Below the pieces are notes generated by a model, which worked only from the letters and a program-made list of their open reading frames with translations, was not told the origin of the DNA and did not search any database. DNA of 64,000 bases from Puniceicoccales bacterium Verruco_01 (GTDB lineage: Bacteria > Verrucomicrobiota > Verrucomicrobiia > Opitutales > Oceanipulchritudinaceae): positions 62,001 through 126,000 of the forward strand of contig LVBV01000003.1 in NCBI GenBank assembly GCA_001604565.1, in the 5' to 3' direction. Numbering within the stretch: the stretch's first letter is position 1; each line of letters starts with the position of its first letter. Below, piece by piece: positions 1 to 11,279 of the stretch. Made by a program: the position numbers and the translations under genes.

Positions 1-1252
1 TCGCCTCCGGCAGACCGCTGCCGGAATCCTCCACGCGGAAGGTTCCCCGGCCCGCCGCCACGTCCGCCTCCCAGAACACCCGGACGGACGAACCCGAGGG
101 CGAGGCCTCCACTGCGTTCGTGACGAGGTTGACGGCGGCAAGGGTGAGGAGGTTCCCGCAGCGGTTGTCGAGAGAGGCCTGCGGACAGGGCGCCTCGACG
201 AGGGCCACGCCCCGCTCCGCCGCACGGGTCTTCGTGCGGTCCTTCACGACGGCGGCCACCTCCGACAGCGTGTAGTCGAACCGCTCGCCGCCCTCCTCCT
301 GCGCGAGGATGGAGACCGATTCCTCGATCATGCGTCCCATGCGGCGGATGGCGGCGCTGGCCTCGCCCGCGTCGTCCCCGTCAACGCCCGCGCTCCGACG
401 GCGTTCCTCCACAAACAGGCTCAGGGCCGCGAGCGGGTTCTTGAGGCCGTGCAGCAGATTCGCCGTCACCGCGCCGATGGCCGAGACGCGCGAGCGTAGC
501 GCCAGCTCCCGGTTGGCCCGGACCAGTTCCCAGGTGCGGAGCCTCAGGCGGCGGCTCTCGCTCCGCAACTTCCAAAGACTCCAGCCGATGAGGCCGCCGC
601 CAAGGAGCATCGCCGCCGCGAAGGCCGCACCGGCCTGTCGCAGCAGATTTTTGTCCAGCTCCGCAAAGGCCTGCGCCGTCGGCGCGCCGTCCAGAAGGAA
701 CTGGCCGATGCCGAGGAGTCGCCGGTCACCCCGCGTGTACACAGGGACCATCACCTCAAGAAGCGGCACCGCCTCAGTCGCGGTTTGCGCGTTGGAGACA
801 AGAAAGGTATCGAGCCGCGCCTTCGGGTGAAAGCGGCTCACCGGGCGCAGGTTCCGGAGGATCGCCAGATCGCTCTGTTCGATGCCGCCCCGGACGAAGT
901 TGGCGGGCACCGCATCCATGAAGGCGCCCTCCTCGTCGAAAACGCGCAACGCCACCACCCCGTCCAGCCGCGACACGTCTAGGAGAGCCGCGAGAACCCG
1001 GTCCGCCGCGCCGGAGGAACTGCCCGTGTACTTGAGTTCCAGCGCCTCGGTCCGCTCCGCCTCGTACACTGCCACGGAGGCGAGAATCGCCGCGTCGCGC
1101 CCGAGGATCTGCGCGCGCAGGCTGCCACGAAGGACTAGCGTCACCGCCGCCATCACGGCGAAGAGAAGGCACAGGGCCGCAACGCTGGCGAAAATCGCAC
1201 GGCGCCCGGTGCGGTCCGGGGACATTGCGGCGCTGCGGCGATGGGATGACAT
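1..1252 (-). CDS. Membrane sensor histidine kinase, C-terminus cut by window edge
   Basis: Two-component sensor kinase that should autophosphorylate on His and pass phosphate to a response regulator not present here. I translated the minus frame from ATG 1252; a second in-frame ATG lies at 1225. An N-terminal membrane segment (about residues 20-40) is followed by a roughly 120-residue extracytoplasmic sensor region and a second hydrophobic stretch. The H-box reads LLHGLKNPLAAL, and an N-box-like segment has NLVTNAVEASPSG. The last visible residues, VEDSGSGLPEA, are the G1 box of the HATPase domain, so the frame is open at base 1 and only the final part of the ATPase domain is missing. It lies 58 bp downstream of the metallo-beta-lactamase gene on the same strand, probably one transcript. 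The signal sensed cannot be told. Confidence 0.85.
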   Translation of the reverse strand, partial: MSSHRRSAAMSPDRTGRRAIFASVAALCLLFAVMAAVTLVLRGSLRAQILGRDAAILASVAVYEAERTEALELKYTGSSSGAADRVLAALLDVSRLDGVVALRVFDEEGAFMDAVPANFVRGGIEQSDLAILRNLRPVSRFHPKARLDTFLVSNAQTATEAVPLLEVMVPVYTRGDRRLLGIGQFLLDGAPTAQAFAELDKNLLRQAGAAFAAAMLLGGGLIGWSLWKLRSESRRLRLRTWELVRANRELALRSRVSAIGAVTANLLHGLKNPLAALSLFVEERRRSAGVDGDDAGEASAAIRRMGRMIEESVSILAQEEGGERFDYTLSEVAAVVKDRTKTRAAERGVALVEAPCPQASLDNRCGNLLTLAAVNLVTNAVEASPSGSSVRVFWEADVAAGRGTFRVEDSGSGLPEA

Positions 1253-1310
1253 GATTGAAATAAAGAGTGCGGGAAACGGGCCCTTGTGCCGGAAAAAGCG
1301 CCGTGCGCGA

Positions 1311-2666
1311 TCATGCAACGGGAAGATCGTAGGCGCGCAGTTGTTCCGGAATCAGGACGGCGGCCCCGGGAAGGGCTTTTTCCAGTTCCGTGAGGAACCA
1401 CTGGCGGGACGCCTCTTCTCCGTGGACGAGGATCACCCGCGCCGGAGCGGCCTCGCAGGCGTAGGCAAGCAGCTCCTCGCGATCCGCGTGGCCGGAAAGA
1501 TCGAAGCGCTCCACCTGGGCTTCCAGCGGCGTCTGGTAATCGAGCTTGTCGAAAAGGAAATCTCCGCCCGGCTCGGTCTCCATGAGCTGGCCGCCGGGCG
1601 TGTCCGGATCGCAGTAACCCACGATGCAGACGGTGTTTTTCGCATCGTGCAGGAGGCTCGCCGCGGCCACGTACGAGGGCGTGGACTCGGTCATCATGCC
1701 GCTGGAAAGCAGGTAGATGCCCTGCCGGGGACTCCGCCCGGGACGCAGGTCGCGCTCCAGAATCTGCACCTTCAGGTCCCGCAGGACGCCGGAGCGGAAG
1801 CGGACAAGGCCCGTCTTGCGCGTGATCTCGTCGAACTTCTCCGCGAGATCCAGGCCCAAGCCCGCGCTAAAGATCGGCACCTTCGGGAGAAGATTGCGCG
1901 ATTCGTGCAGGATGCAGAAAAGCTCCTGCGCCCGTCCGAGGGCGAAAACCGGGATGAGGACCGAACCCCCGCGCGCGATCGTCTTCTCGATCGTCTCCAA
2001 AAGGCGCATCGTCTCGTCCTCGCGCGAAAAACCCTCCGGACGGGTCGCCCCGCCACGCGTGGTCTCGGTGATGAGGACGGAGAAGGGGCCCTTGGGCGGC
2101 TTCGCCCCCGCTAGGTGCCGCTGCGCGTCGAAAAGGATGTCGCCAGTGTGCAGGATGCGCTCGCTCCCCCACTTGAACTCGACGCAGGCCGCGCCCGCCA
2201 CATGACCGGCCTGATGCAGGCAGATTTCGAGCGAATCGCCCCCCTTGTCGAGAAAGCGCGGCAGGGCGAATTTGAGCGGGATCACCCGCATGAAGAGCCG
2301 CTCCACCTCGCCATGCGTGTAGAGGGGCAGCTCGCCAAGGCCCAGTTCCTCGCGCTGGCGCGTCATGACGCTCACGGAATTGTGCAGCATGCGCGGCGCG
2401 AGCATGGAGCTCGGCAGGCTCATCAGGATCGGCACCTCCGGGAAGAGGCGGCCCAGCACCGGCAGCGCCCCGAGATGGTCCAGATGGCAGTGCGTCAGGA
2501 CGATCGCATCGGGCTCGGCCCCGATCGAATCCAGCCGTGGAAGCGAGGGATTGCCCGTCTCGCGCGGATTGAGCCCGGCATCGACCACGATGCGGAAGGG
2601 CCCGATTTCCAGAAGCTGGCAGTTTGCACCGATACCCTCTCCGGTGCCGAGATCCGTGAATTTCAC
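1311..2666 (-). CDS. Beta-CASP metallo-beta-lactamase, RNase/exonuclease-like
   Basis: Protein of 451 residues with a metallo-beta-lactamase fold and a beta-CASP insert, the architecture of RNA-processing nucleases (CPSF73/YSH1-like). Visible motifs are THCHLDHLGALPV (zinc-binding HxHxDH), HAGHVAGAA, HTGDILFD, then the beta-CASP helix region GRAQEL, followed by SGHADREELL and VILVHGE near the C-terminus, matching the family's later metal ligands. The start is GTG at 2666. apaG lies 14 bp upstream and the sensor kinase follows 58 bp downstream, all on the minus strand, so co-transcription is likely. RNA as substrate is inferred from the family. No signal peptide is seen, so it is cytoplasmic. 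Confidence 0.85.
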   Translation of the reverse strand: MKFTDLGTGEGIGANCQLLEIGPFRIVVDAGLNPRETGNPSLPRLDSIGAEPDAIVLTHCHLDHLGALPVLGRLFPEVPILMSLPSSMLAPRMLHNSVSVMTRQREELGLGELPLYTHGEVERLFMRVIPLKFALPRFLDKGGDSLEICLHQAGHVAGAACVEFKWGSERILHTGDILFDAQRHLAGAKPPKGPFSVLITETTRGGATRPEGFSREDETMRLLETIEKTIARGGSVLIPVFALGRAQELFCILHESRNLLPKVPIFSAGLGLDLAEKFDEITRKTGLVRFRSGVLRDLKVQILERDLRPGRSPRQGIYLLSSGMMTESTPSYVAAASLLHDAKNTVCIVGYCDPDTPGGQLMETEPGGDFLFDKLDYQTPLEAQVERFDLSGHADREELLAYACEAAPARVILVHGEEASRQWFLTELEKALPGAAVLIPEQLRAYDLPVA

Positions 2667-2680
2667 TATGCCGTGGGAAA

Positions 2681-3073
2681 CTAGCGCGCCCGCTGCGGGA
2701 CTTGCAACGGAAATGCCGGGATGCGGATCACAATGTGCCGCCCGGAGGAATCCACCCCGTGGAAGGAACCCTGTGCCACGGCGCTTGCGGAAACCATGTG
2801 GAAGCTGCTGATCGAATAACTCTCGCCGGGACGCAGGCGCGGTTTTTCGCCCACTACTCCCTCTCCTTCCACCACCATTGTGTGACCGTCGCGGCAGGTG
2901 AGCACCCAGCGGCGGCCCACCAGCGTCACCGCCCGGTCGGAATAATTGCGAATCGTGACAAAGTAGATGAATAGATGGGGACGCCCCTCGGGTGCGTTTT
3001 CCGGATCGTACCGGTAGATCACCTTGTCCAGATGGACGCCCAGCCCTTCGATCTCGATCTGTTCGCTCGCCAC
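2681..3073 (-). CDS. apaG: ApaG domain protein
   Basis: 130-residue single-domain protein matching ApaG (DUF525), a fibronectin-like beta-sandwich of uncertain biochemical role that was linked to Co2+ resistance in enterics. Recognisable family signatures are FVTIRNYSDRAVTLVGRRW, then GEGVVGEKPRLRPGESY and a terminal IPAFPL. Length is normal for the family. The start codon is GTG at 3073. It is the first gene of a probable apaG-nuclease-kinase run, and a terminator at about 3137-3172 separates it from transaldolase upstream. Confidence 0.9.
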   Translation of the reverse strand: MASEQIEIEGLGVHLDKVIYRYDPENAPEGRPHLFIYFVTIRNYSDRAVTLVGRRWVLTCRDGHTMVVEGEGVVGEKPRLRPGESYSISSFHMVSASAVAQGSFHGVDSSGRHIVIRIPAFPLQVPQRAR

Positions 3074-3134
3074 GATGATAGGGGAATCGGAAGAATGCCC
3101 CCCATGTTTATGGGCGCGAATTTCCCGCAGACGT

Positions 3135-3172
3135 AAAAAAGCCCCACTTCCACGACCGGAAACGGGGCTTTT
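3135..3172 (-). terminator. Intrinsic terminator of transaldolase gene
   Basis: Inverted repeat AAAAGCCCC (3137-3145) / GGGGCTTTT (3164-3172). Read on the minus strand it ends in a run of T. It lies 22 bp after the transaldolase stop codon. Confidence 0.8.
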
Positions 3173-3193
3173 CGGAAAAACGAAACCGTCGGC

Positions 3194-4159
3194 CTACTTT
3201 TCCAGAAGCTCGGCCTCGATCATCTTGGCGAGCTTGGTCGTGTCGGCGTCGAAGAGGCGGATGCCGTCGGAGAGCTTCTCCGTGGCCATCTGGTCGCAGT
3301 TGAGAAGCCAGCGGAAGTTCTTCTCGGAAACGTCGATGCGCTGGATGTTCTCGTGCGCGGCACTCTCCGGGGAGAGCTTGCGGATGACCGGCGTGGAACT
3401 CTTTGCCAGTTCCGCGAGGAGGTTCGGGGAGATTGTGAGAAGGTCGCAGCCCGCCAGCTCGATGATCTCGCCCACGTTGCGGAAGCTCGCGCCCATGACC
3501 TCGGTCTTGTAGCCGAACTTCTTGTAGTAGTTGTAAATCATCGTGACGCTCTGCACGCCCGGATCCTCCGCGCCCTTGAAGTCGTGACCCGCCTTGACCT
3601 TGTACCAGTCGAGGATGCGTCCGACGAAGGGGGAGATGAGGGTGGAGCCCGCCTCGGCGCACGCCACGGCCTGCGCGAGCGAGAAGAGAAGGGTCAGGTT
3701 CGTGTGAATGCCTTCCTTCTCCAGCACCTTGCTCGCCTGGATGCCCTCCCACGTGGAGGCGATCTTGATGAGGATCCTTTCGCGCGGGATCCCTTTCTTT
3801 TCATACATGCCGATGATCTTGCGCGCCTTGGCGATCGTCGCGGCGGTGTCGAAGGAAAGGTTTGCGGCGACCTCGGTGGAGACGCGCCCGGGGACGATCT
3901 TCAGGATCTCGCAGCCGAAGAGGACCAGAAGGGAGTCGATCACGTTGTCCACGAGGCCCTGCCCCACGTGCAGGCCGCTCTTTTCGTTCTCGGCAATGGC
4001 CTGTTCGAGGAGGGGCTCGTATTTCTCCTGCTGGACCGCCTTGAGGATCAGGGACGGATTCGTCGTGGAATCAAGCGGAGAGAATTCGCGAATAAGCTGG
4101 AAGTCGCCAGTATCCGCAACTACCTTGGTCACCAGTTTGAGTTGTTCTAGACTGTTCAT
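3194..4159 (-). CDS. tal: Transaldolase
   Basis: 321-residue transaldolase of the TalB-type subfamily. It transfers a dihydroxyacetone unit between sedoheptulose-7-phosphate and glyceraldehyde-3-phosphate in the non-oxidative pentose phosphate pathway. The Schiff-base lysine lies in [15 protein letters not shown]. Other family blocks are STTNPSLIL near residue 30 and [17 protein letters not shown] take the ATG at 4159 (MNSLEQLK) because the family begins there; an upstream in-frame start at 4216 would add 19 unlike residues. A GGAGC element lies upstream of this ATG. The gene is transcribed away from the barrel gene at 4396 and ends in a strong hairpin. Confidence 0.95.
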   Translation of the reverse strand: MNSLEQLKLVTKVVADTGDFQLIREFSPLDSTTNPSLILKAVQQEKYEPLLEQAIAENEKSGLHVGQGLVDNVIDSLLVLFGCEILKIVPGRVSTEVAANLSFDTAATIAKARKIIGMYEKKGIPRERILIKIASTWEGIQASKVLEKEGIHTNLTLLFSLAQAVACAEAGSTLISPFVGRILDWYKVKAGHDFKGAEDPGVQSVTMIYNYYKKFGYKTEVMGASFRNVGEIIELAGCDLLTISPNLLAELAKSSTPVIRKLSPESAAHENIQRIDVSEKNFRWLLNCDQMATEKLSDGIRLFDADTTKLAKMIEAELLEK

Positions 4160-4395
4160 TGTAGATATGCTCCAAATCGTCCGGGGATCCTGCCAGCCTG
4201 GCACGGACAAAATCAATCAAGACGGTACCCTCCCCTGAATCAAGCCCAAGTGTTCGTTTTTGGACAGAACGCTGCATTCTCTTCATTTTCAAATGATTTT
4301 GGCATTCAATCAGCTTGCGGTTTGGACTTGCGAGGACAGAAGCGAACCGTAAAATGGCTTTTCCCTCCCCAACTAACACAAACTCGAGACTCAAG

Positions 4396-5127
4396 ATGAA
4401 CAAAAAGATCATTGCATTGGCAGCCGTGGCACTCGGCGCCATTTCCGTGTCCGCACAGGAAGCGACCAGCCCCAAGCTCGGCGGCTCCGTTGGCGTTGCT
4501 TACGACTCCCTTTATGTGTTCCGCGGCGTTCAGCTCGCCGAGAACATCTTGGAGCCGTCCGTCAATCTCACCTATGGTGATTTCTACACCGGTCTCTGGT
4601 TCGCCATGCCGATGAAGAATTCGGACAAGTACGTGAACGAGATGGATTTCACGTTCGGCTACGGTCTTGCGGTCAACGACCTCATCAAGCTCGATGCGGG
4701 TGTCACTCGTTACACCTATGACGACATTCCGGGCCGCTTCTTCGACGGTGACCTGAACACCACCGAGTTCTATCTCGGCGCCATTCTCGACCTGCCGCTC
4801 AGCCCGGCCCTCTATGTCTTCCGCGACATCGACGCGGAGTCCGCCACCGCGGAACTTCGCCTGAGCCACAGCTTCGACCTCTCCTCCGGCTTCGCCCTCA
4901 ACCTTTCGGGCACCGTCGGCCACACGAGCATCGAAGATTACAGCGAAAAGAATTGCTACTACTACAACGCCGCCGCGAACGTCAGCTATGCGGTCAGCGA
5001 AACCTCCTCTCTCAGCGTCGGCGGCCGTTTCGGCGGTTCCGACAAGGATCAGGTTTACGGCTCGCTCGGCAACGGCATGAAGAACTCCGTTGCTTGGTTC
5101 GGCGCTTCCTTCACGACCTCCTTCTAA
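4396..5127 (+). CDS. Outer-membrane beta-barrel protein, Gcw_chp-like
   Basis: 243-residue exported protein. It begins with a classical signal peptide (MNKKIIALAAVALGAISVSA, cleavage near AQEA). The mature part is a string of short alternating strands ending in an aromatic residue (SFTTSF), typical of outer-membrane barrels. The early motif SLYVFRGVQLAENILEPS resembles the TIGR02001/Gcw_chp family. No substrate is known. I chose the ATG at 4396 since it begins the signal peptide. The next gene (5289) is a clear paralogue, but a strong terminator separates them. Confidence 0.75.
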   Translation: MNKKIIALAAVALGAISVSAQEATSPKLGGSVGVAYDSLYVFRGVQLAENILEPSVNLTYGDFYTGLWFAMPMKNSDKYVNEMDFTFGYGLAVNDLIKLDAGVTRYTYDDIPGRFFDGDLNTTEFYLGAILDLPLSPALYVFRDIDAESATAELRLSHSFDLSSGFALNLSGTVGHTSIEDYSEKNCYYYNAAANVSYAVSETSSLSVGGRFGGSDKDQVYGSLGNGMKNSVAWFGASFTTSF

Positions 5128-5160
5128 GGTGGCCTTCAAGGGAAGTCCCCTGTCATTCTG

Positions 5161-5194
5161 AAAGACCCGCACTCATCAAGAGTGCGGGTCTTTT
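5161..5194 (+). terminator. Intrinsic terminator after barrel gene 1
   Basis: Perfect 11-bp stem GACCCGCACTC / GAGTGCGGGTC (5164-5174 and 5180-5190) with a short loop, followed by TTTT. Confidence 0.9.
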
Positions 5195-5288
5195 GCGTAC
5201 GGGGACAAGCTGGATGCGGCAAAATCTTGTCCGAGAGCCCTTGGGGCCCTACGTTGGCACAAGATCCCGCTGCGCGGGATGTGGCACG

Positions 5289-5999
5289 ATGCGGCGAATC
5301 TTCATCAGTCTGTTTCTCTGGGCGTGCTCCGCCCTTCCGGGAAACGCCGCGACGGTCTCCGGAAGCGTCTCCACCGGTTGGGCGGGCCGCCACGTCTTCC
5401 GCGGGGAGCAGCGGGGGGGAGCGATCCTCACGCCCTCCCTGAACCTGACGAGCGCAGACTTCTATGCGGGAGTCTGGATGGCCCTGCCGCTCGCCGATGG
5501 GGAGAATCGCGAAAACGAGGCCGATTTCTTTGCCGGGACGAGCCGCCGGATCGGCGGGGTGGCCACCTTGGACGCGGGATTCACCCGCTACGCCTACGGG
5601 GACTTCGCGGGCGATTTCCTTTCGCGAGACGACGCGCTGGAGGCCTATGCGGGGATGACGGCGGACATCCTGCCCTTCGCACCCGGTCTGTATCTGTACC
5701 GGGACTTCGACCGGAACGGCTTCACGGCGGAGCTAACCGCAGGCAGGACCTATGAACTGACGCGGAATCTCTCCCTCGCCCTGCGAGCAAAGGCGGGCCG
5801 GACGGACGCGGACGCCGCCCCCGCCCGGACTTACGGGGAGTTCGGCACAGTCCTCCGGATCGACTGCCCGGGCGGCTTCCCGCTCGAAATCAGTCTCACC
5901 GGAACTGTCAGCGACCGCGACAGCCTCTGGAACGCGGCGGAGCGCCCCGGAAAGCGGGGCGCCCTGTGGCTGGGAGTTAGCACTTCGCTCTCGTTCTGA
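5289..5999 (+). CDS. Outer-membrane beta-barrel protein, paralogue of preceding barrel gene
   Basis: 236-residue exported protein with a signal peptide (MRRIFISLFLWACSALPGNA). It shares the layout and many blocks of the protein at 4396: HVFRGEQ against YVFRGVQ, LTPSLNLTSADFYAGVWMA against LEPSVNLTYGDFYTGLWFA, LDAGFTRYAYGD against LDAGVTRYTYDD, and a terminal strand ending SLSF. It most likely arose by tandem duplication followed by divergence. The ATG at 5289 begins the signal peptide; no strong ribosome site is visible. Function is unknown; an outer-membrane location is inferred. Confidence 0.7.
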   Translation: MRRIFISLFLWACSALPGNAATVSGSVSTGWAGRHVFRGEQRGGAILTPSLNLTSADFYAGVWMALPLADGENRENEADFFAGTSRRIGGVATLDAGFTRYAYGDFAGDFLSRDDALEAYAGMTADILPFAPGLYLYRDFDRNGFTAELTAGRTYELTRNLSLALRAKAGRTDADAAPARTYGEFGTVLRIDCPGGFPLEISLTGTVSDRDSLWNAAERPGKRGALWLGVSTSLSF

Positions 6000-6005
6000 G
6001 CGGCT

Positions 6006-7067
6006 CTACCGGCGCAGCAAGTAGCCGAGCCGGGCGGTGAATCCGCTCTGGTCGGTCTTGTCGTTGCCGTCAAAGTCCCTGCTGTAGGCGTAACCGGCAT
6101 CGAGAGCCAGCGTACCCGCGGAGAGTTTGTAAAAAAAGGATAGCGCCGCCGAACCGCGGAAGACCCACACATCGTCGAACGCGCCGTCGGTGGGAAGATT
6201 CTTGGTGGACGTAACGCCGTCCTCGTCGGTGGTGGTTGCCTCGATGGTCCCGATCTGGCGCAACGAATAGCCGAGGGCCAGATCGCACTTCGGGATCACG
6301 CCGAACCGGCCACTGGCCGCTGTGAACTTTTTGAACGGCACGCCCCCGAGCCGGACGTGAAGGAGAACATCGTTCGACCGGAAGTCCACGTGGGACTGGT
6401 TCGTGGTGATGTCGATCGGGTCCGACAGAGCGCCGCTCAGAGCAATGCCGATCTGCATCCGATAGTCCGCGCAATATTCCTCATGGGAGAATTCCAGACC
6501 CGCGCCCAGCCAGTCGCCCACCTTCGCGGGGCGCCACAGGACCAGGGCCGAAGCCCGGTCGATATCCAGCGAAGAGGAGCGCGACATCATCCCGTGCAGG
6601 AACGCCGTTCCGGGCACTCCGTTCATTACATAATGAACGGTTCCCGAAAAGGGTTTGACGCCAGAGTCGTCATCCATGCTGCCGGTAAGGCCGCCGATCT
6701 CGACAGTGAAATTCCCGAGGTTCCCAGCGGAAAGGTCGCAGCCGAGATCAAAACCGCCCATCGTGCCCGACAGGCTGGTGGCCTTCGGAACCTCGTAGCG
6801 TCCGTCAGCGGTGAAAATCCGGATCAGGATCGAAAGTTCGTGGAAGGTCTCGTCCGCGTTGCGGTCGAGAAGGTCGATGACCGTCCCGGCGGGACCGGCG
6901 CCTGTCGGCTGGTAGAAAACGGCGCTGGCGGAGCCGCCCGTCACGGCAAAACACGGACGCGCGCAGGCGGCGTCCGGGACGGCGGGCGTGGCGTCCTCCC
7001 CGGCGGCAACCGTCAGGGAAAAGGGAAACAGCATCAGGGCACAGGGAAACAGAAACGAGGTCTTCAT
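6006..7067 (-). CDS. Putative outer-membrane barrel protein
   Basis: 353-residue exported protein with an N-terminal signal peptide (MKTSFLFPCALMLFPFSLTV). The rest is rich in Gly and amphipathic strands and ends in SGFTARLGYLLRR, compatible with a membrane barrel. I do not recognise the family. It is related to the next gene upstream (7194-8279): both have an N-terminal low-complexity segment, a central LWRPAKVGDWLGAGLE / FWQPPRIGKWVSFGIE block, a YSLRQIGTIE / YSFRDLDNMW block, and matching C-terminal strands. It converges with the barrel gene ending at 5999, only 6 bp away. Confidence 0.6.
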   Translation of the reverse strand: MKTSFLFPCALMLFPFSLTVAAGEDATPAVPDAACARPCFAVTGGSASAVFYQPTGAGPAGTVIDLLDRNADETFHELSILIRIFTADGRYEVPKATSLSGTMGGFDLGCDLSAGNLGNFTVEIGGLTGSMDDDSGVKPFSGTVHYVMNGVPGTAFLHGMMSRSSSLDIDRASALVLWRPAKVGDWLGAGLEFSHEEYCADYRMQIGIALSGALSDPIDITTNQSHVDFRSNDVLLHVRLGGVPFKKFTAASGRFGVIPKCDLALGYSLRQIGTIEATTTDEDGVTSTKNLPTDGAFDDVWVFRGSAALSFFYKLSAGTLALDAGYAYSRDFDGNDKTDQSGFTARLGYLLRR

Positions 7068-7193
7068 AAGGGTGCGAACCGTGCCGCGATCTCGCGGTGG
7101 TTGCAGTATGAATCGGGGAAACCCTCCCGATATTTAGGAGGATATGCCTGATTCACCGCAGTTTACGATTCGCGTCCCGCAAGTGCGTCCGCC

Positions 7194-8279
7194 TTACCAG
7201 CTTCGTTTGTAGCCCAGACGCAGGAGGAAGCTGCTCGTTTCTTCGGTGCCTTCGCTCAGGTCCTTCTCGTAACGGTATCCGCCGCCGAGGCTGAGGAGAC
7301 CTCCCCGCAGTTCGTACAGGAGGCTGACGCCGACATCGCCGCGCAGGATCCAGGCATCGTTGATCGGGAATTCCCCGTCCGCGTTCCACGACGACCCCTT
7401 TTCCCCGTCCTCGAAATCCGTTTCCCACATGTTGTCCAGATCGCGGAAGGAATACCCCGCCGCGAGGTCCGCCTCCGGCAGGATGGAGAGTCTGCCGTCC
7501 GCAAAACCGCGCAGGGGAATCGGCGCGAGATTGGTGCGCGCATGCAGCAGAACGTCGTACACCTCCAGATCCGCGTCGAACCGTGCCGCAGAAATGTAAC
7601 TGTCCGTTTCGCCGTCCACGGTCTGAAAGACGTTGTAATAGAGGGTGTAAGTCGGATCGCAATCGCTGCGCGCGCCCTCGATGCCGAAGCTCACCCATTT
7701 GCCGATGCGCGGCGGCTGCCAGAAAACGGCCAGCGAGAAGGCGCGGCTGTCCATCGAGTAGTCGCGGGCCAGAAACCCGTGAAAATCCATCTTGGATCCG
7801 CCCAGTGTGCCGCTTCCTGAAAAAACGCCCTTGTTCGAGGAGAAATCGGACTTGCCCGCAAGAAAGCCCGCCTCGACCGAAAAGGCTCCGATGCGGCACG
7901 GCTCAAACACGAGAGCCGCCTTCGCCCCGGCGTACGTCCCTTTGGCGTCTGTGTCCTCCGGGAGACTCCACGAGAACGGGGTATAAAACCCTGCCATGCC
8001 CCGCATCATCATCGAGAACACCATATCAAAGAATGTATCCAGTTTGTTGACGAACATGGAGGACGGCCCTTCGCCGCGGGAGAAGAACACCTCGGCCTCC
8101 AGCGAGGCCGTGGCGGGCTTCGGCATCCGGAAAAGACCCGCCGGGACGGGCGCGCCTTGCTCGGCGGCGGGCGCGGGAGCTTCGGCGACGGCAGTCGCCT
8201 GCGCCGTGGCGGACTCCTCGCCCACGGCCAGAAGCGGGAAAAGGAACGCGGCTGAAATCGGAAGATATCGTGTGCGCAT
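7194..8279 (-). CDS. Putative outer-membrane barrel protein, paralogue of 6006-7067
   Basis: 361-residue exported protein. I start it at ATG 8279 (MRTRYLPISAAFLFPLLAVG), which gives a signal peptide and has AAAGGA 9 bp upstream; an in-frame start at 8351 would put 24 charged residues before it. An Ala/Pro-rich linker follows (AEAPAPAAEQGAPVPAG), then a beta-rich body ending SSFLLRLGYKRSW. It is homologous to the gene just downstream. The family is not recognised. It is divergent from sdhC, with about 210 bp between the two starts. Confidence 0.6.
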   Translation of the reverse strand: MRTRYLPISAAFLFPLLAVGEESATAQATAVAEAPAPAAEQGAPVPAGLFRMPKPATASLEAEVFFSRGEGPSSMFVNKLDTFFDMVFSMMMRGMAGFYTPFSWSLPEDTDAKGTYAGAKAALVFEPCRIGAFSVEAGFLAGKSDFSSNKGVFSGSGTLGGSKMDFHGFLARDYSMDSRAFSLAVFWQPPRIGKWVSFGIEGARSDCDPTYTLYYNVFQTVDGETDSYISAARFDADLEVYDVLLHARTNLAPIPLRGFADGRLSILPEADLAAGYSFRDLDNMWETDFEDGEKGSSWNADGEFPINDAWILRGDVGVSLLYELRGGLLSLGGGYRYEKDLSEGTEETSSFLLRLGYKRSW

Positions 8280-8493
8280 TGGGAATCCTTTGTCGGGATA
8301 GATGGAGGACGCGGCAGAGTCTGACATCCCGCCGTCAGGAGTAAAGACCAAGACGCGATTTCCATCGAAGTGGGATCCCTATAAAGTGAGACTCAATCCC
8401 AAGAAAGCGGGATAAAGCCAATGGAATTGACTTCCCCACCCCGTCTGGCGCAAGGTTTGGTTTTCGTACATCCACTCGATTCCTTTCACAGCC

Positions 8494-9255
8494 ATGAACG
8501 GCATCCTCCGCCTCCTCAAATCGTCCGTCGGCAAGAAGTACCTGATGGCCATCACCGGCACCATCCTGGCGCTGTTCGTCCTCGGCCACATGCTGGGTAA
8601 CCTCCAGTACTTCTTCGACGCACGCTGGATCAACGCCTACGCCCACCATCTCCAGCACCTGCCCTACGGCCTGCTCTGGGTGGTCCGCGCGGTGCTCTTC
8701 ACGACGATCGTGATTCACATCGTGGTCGGCGTCCTGCTCACCCTGCACAACGTTCAGGCCCGGCCCGGCTACGAGGTGGAGGGCACGGTTCAGGCGTCGC
8801 TCGGTTCGCGCACGATGATCTGGACGGGCCTAGTCCTTCTGGCCTTCGCCACCTTCCACATCTTCCACTACACGGTGAAGAACGTGCAGGATTTCTCCTC
8901 CATTCCGGAGGTGAACTACATCTCCTCCGTCACGCCGGAAGGCCTGCCGGTCGTGGAGACCGAAACGGTCATAACACCCGACGGCAACGGCATCATCCGC
9001 CCGGTGGCCACCCCGAACGTGCAGGCCATCATGAAGACGGGGTTCTCCGTCACGGGCTACTCCCTCTTCTACATCTTCGCGGTCGGCATGCTGATGCTGC
9101 ACCTTTCCCACGGTGTAAGCTCGGTCTTCCAGACCCTCGGCCTGCGCAACGAAGTGTGGCGCTACAAACTGAACTGCCTTGCGTGGCTCTACGCGGTGGC
9201 GGTCTTCGCCGGCTTCGCCTCCATTCCGGTGAGCGTCCTCATCGGCAAGCTCTAG
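8494..9255 (+). CDS. sdhC: Succinate dehydrogenase cytochrome b subunit
   Basis: 253-residue membrane anchor of succinate dehydrogenase / fumarate reductase, of the five-helix cytochrome b558 type used when no separate SdhD is present. Several hydrophobic helices carry His residues suited to haem binding (VLGHMLGNLQYF, LLWVVRAVLF..IHIVVG, FHIFHYTVKN, MLHLSHGVSS). It passes electrons from SdhB to the quinone pool. First gene of sdhCAB: sdhA starts 42 bp downstream and sdhB follows 38 bp after sdhA. Confidence 0.92.
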   Translation: MNGILRLLKSSVGKKYLMAITGTILALFVLGHMLGNLQYFFDARWINAYAHHLQHLPYGLLWVVRAVLFTTIVIHIVVGVLLTLHNVQARPGYEVEGTVQASLGSRTMIWTGLVLLAFATFHIFHYTVKNVQDFSSIPEVNYISSVTPEGLPVVETETVITPDGNGIIRPVATPNVQAIMKTGFSVTGYSLFYIFAVGMLMLHLSHGVSSVFQTLGLRNEVWRYKLNCLAWLYAVAVFAGFASIPVSVLIGKL

Positions 9256-9297
9256 ACAGCTTCACAAAACGAAAAACCCTTTGCCGCAACAAGCGCC

Positions 9298-11241
<1,944 letters not shown>

Positions 11242-11279
11242 ACCTCCTTCCATCCGGAATCTTTCAGGACATTTGCACC

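Noticed and set aside
882-2114. 410-codon plus-strand reading frame over the sensor kinase and metallo-beta-lactamase genes
   Set aside because: Antisense to a beta-CASP protein with complete zinc motifs.
4306-5172. 288-codon minus-strand reading frame over the first barrel gene
   Set aside because: The plus strand has a signal peptide and barrel pattern; the antisense product has no motif.
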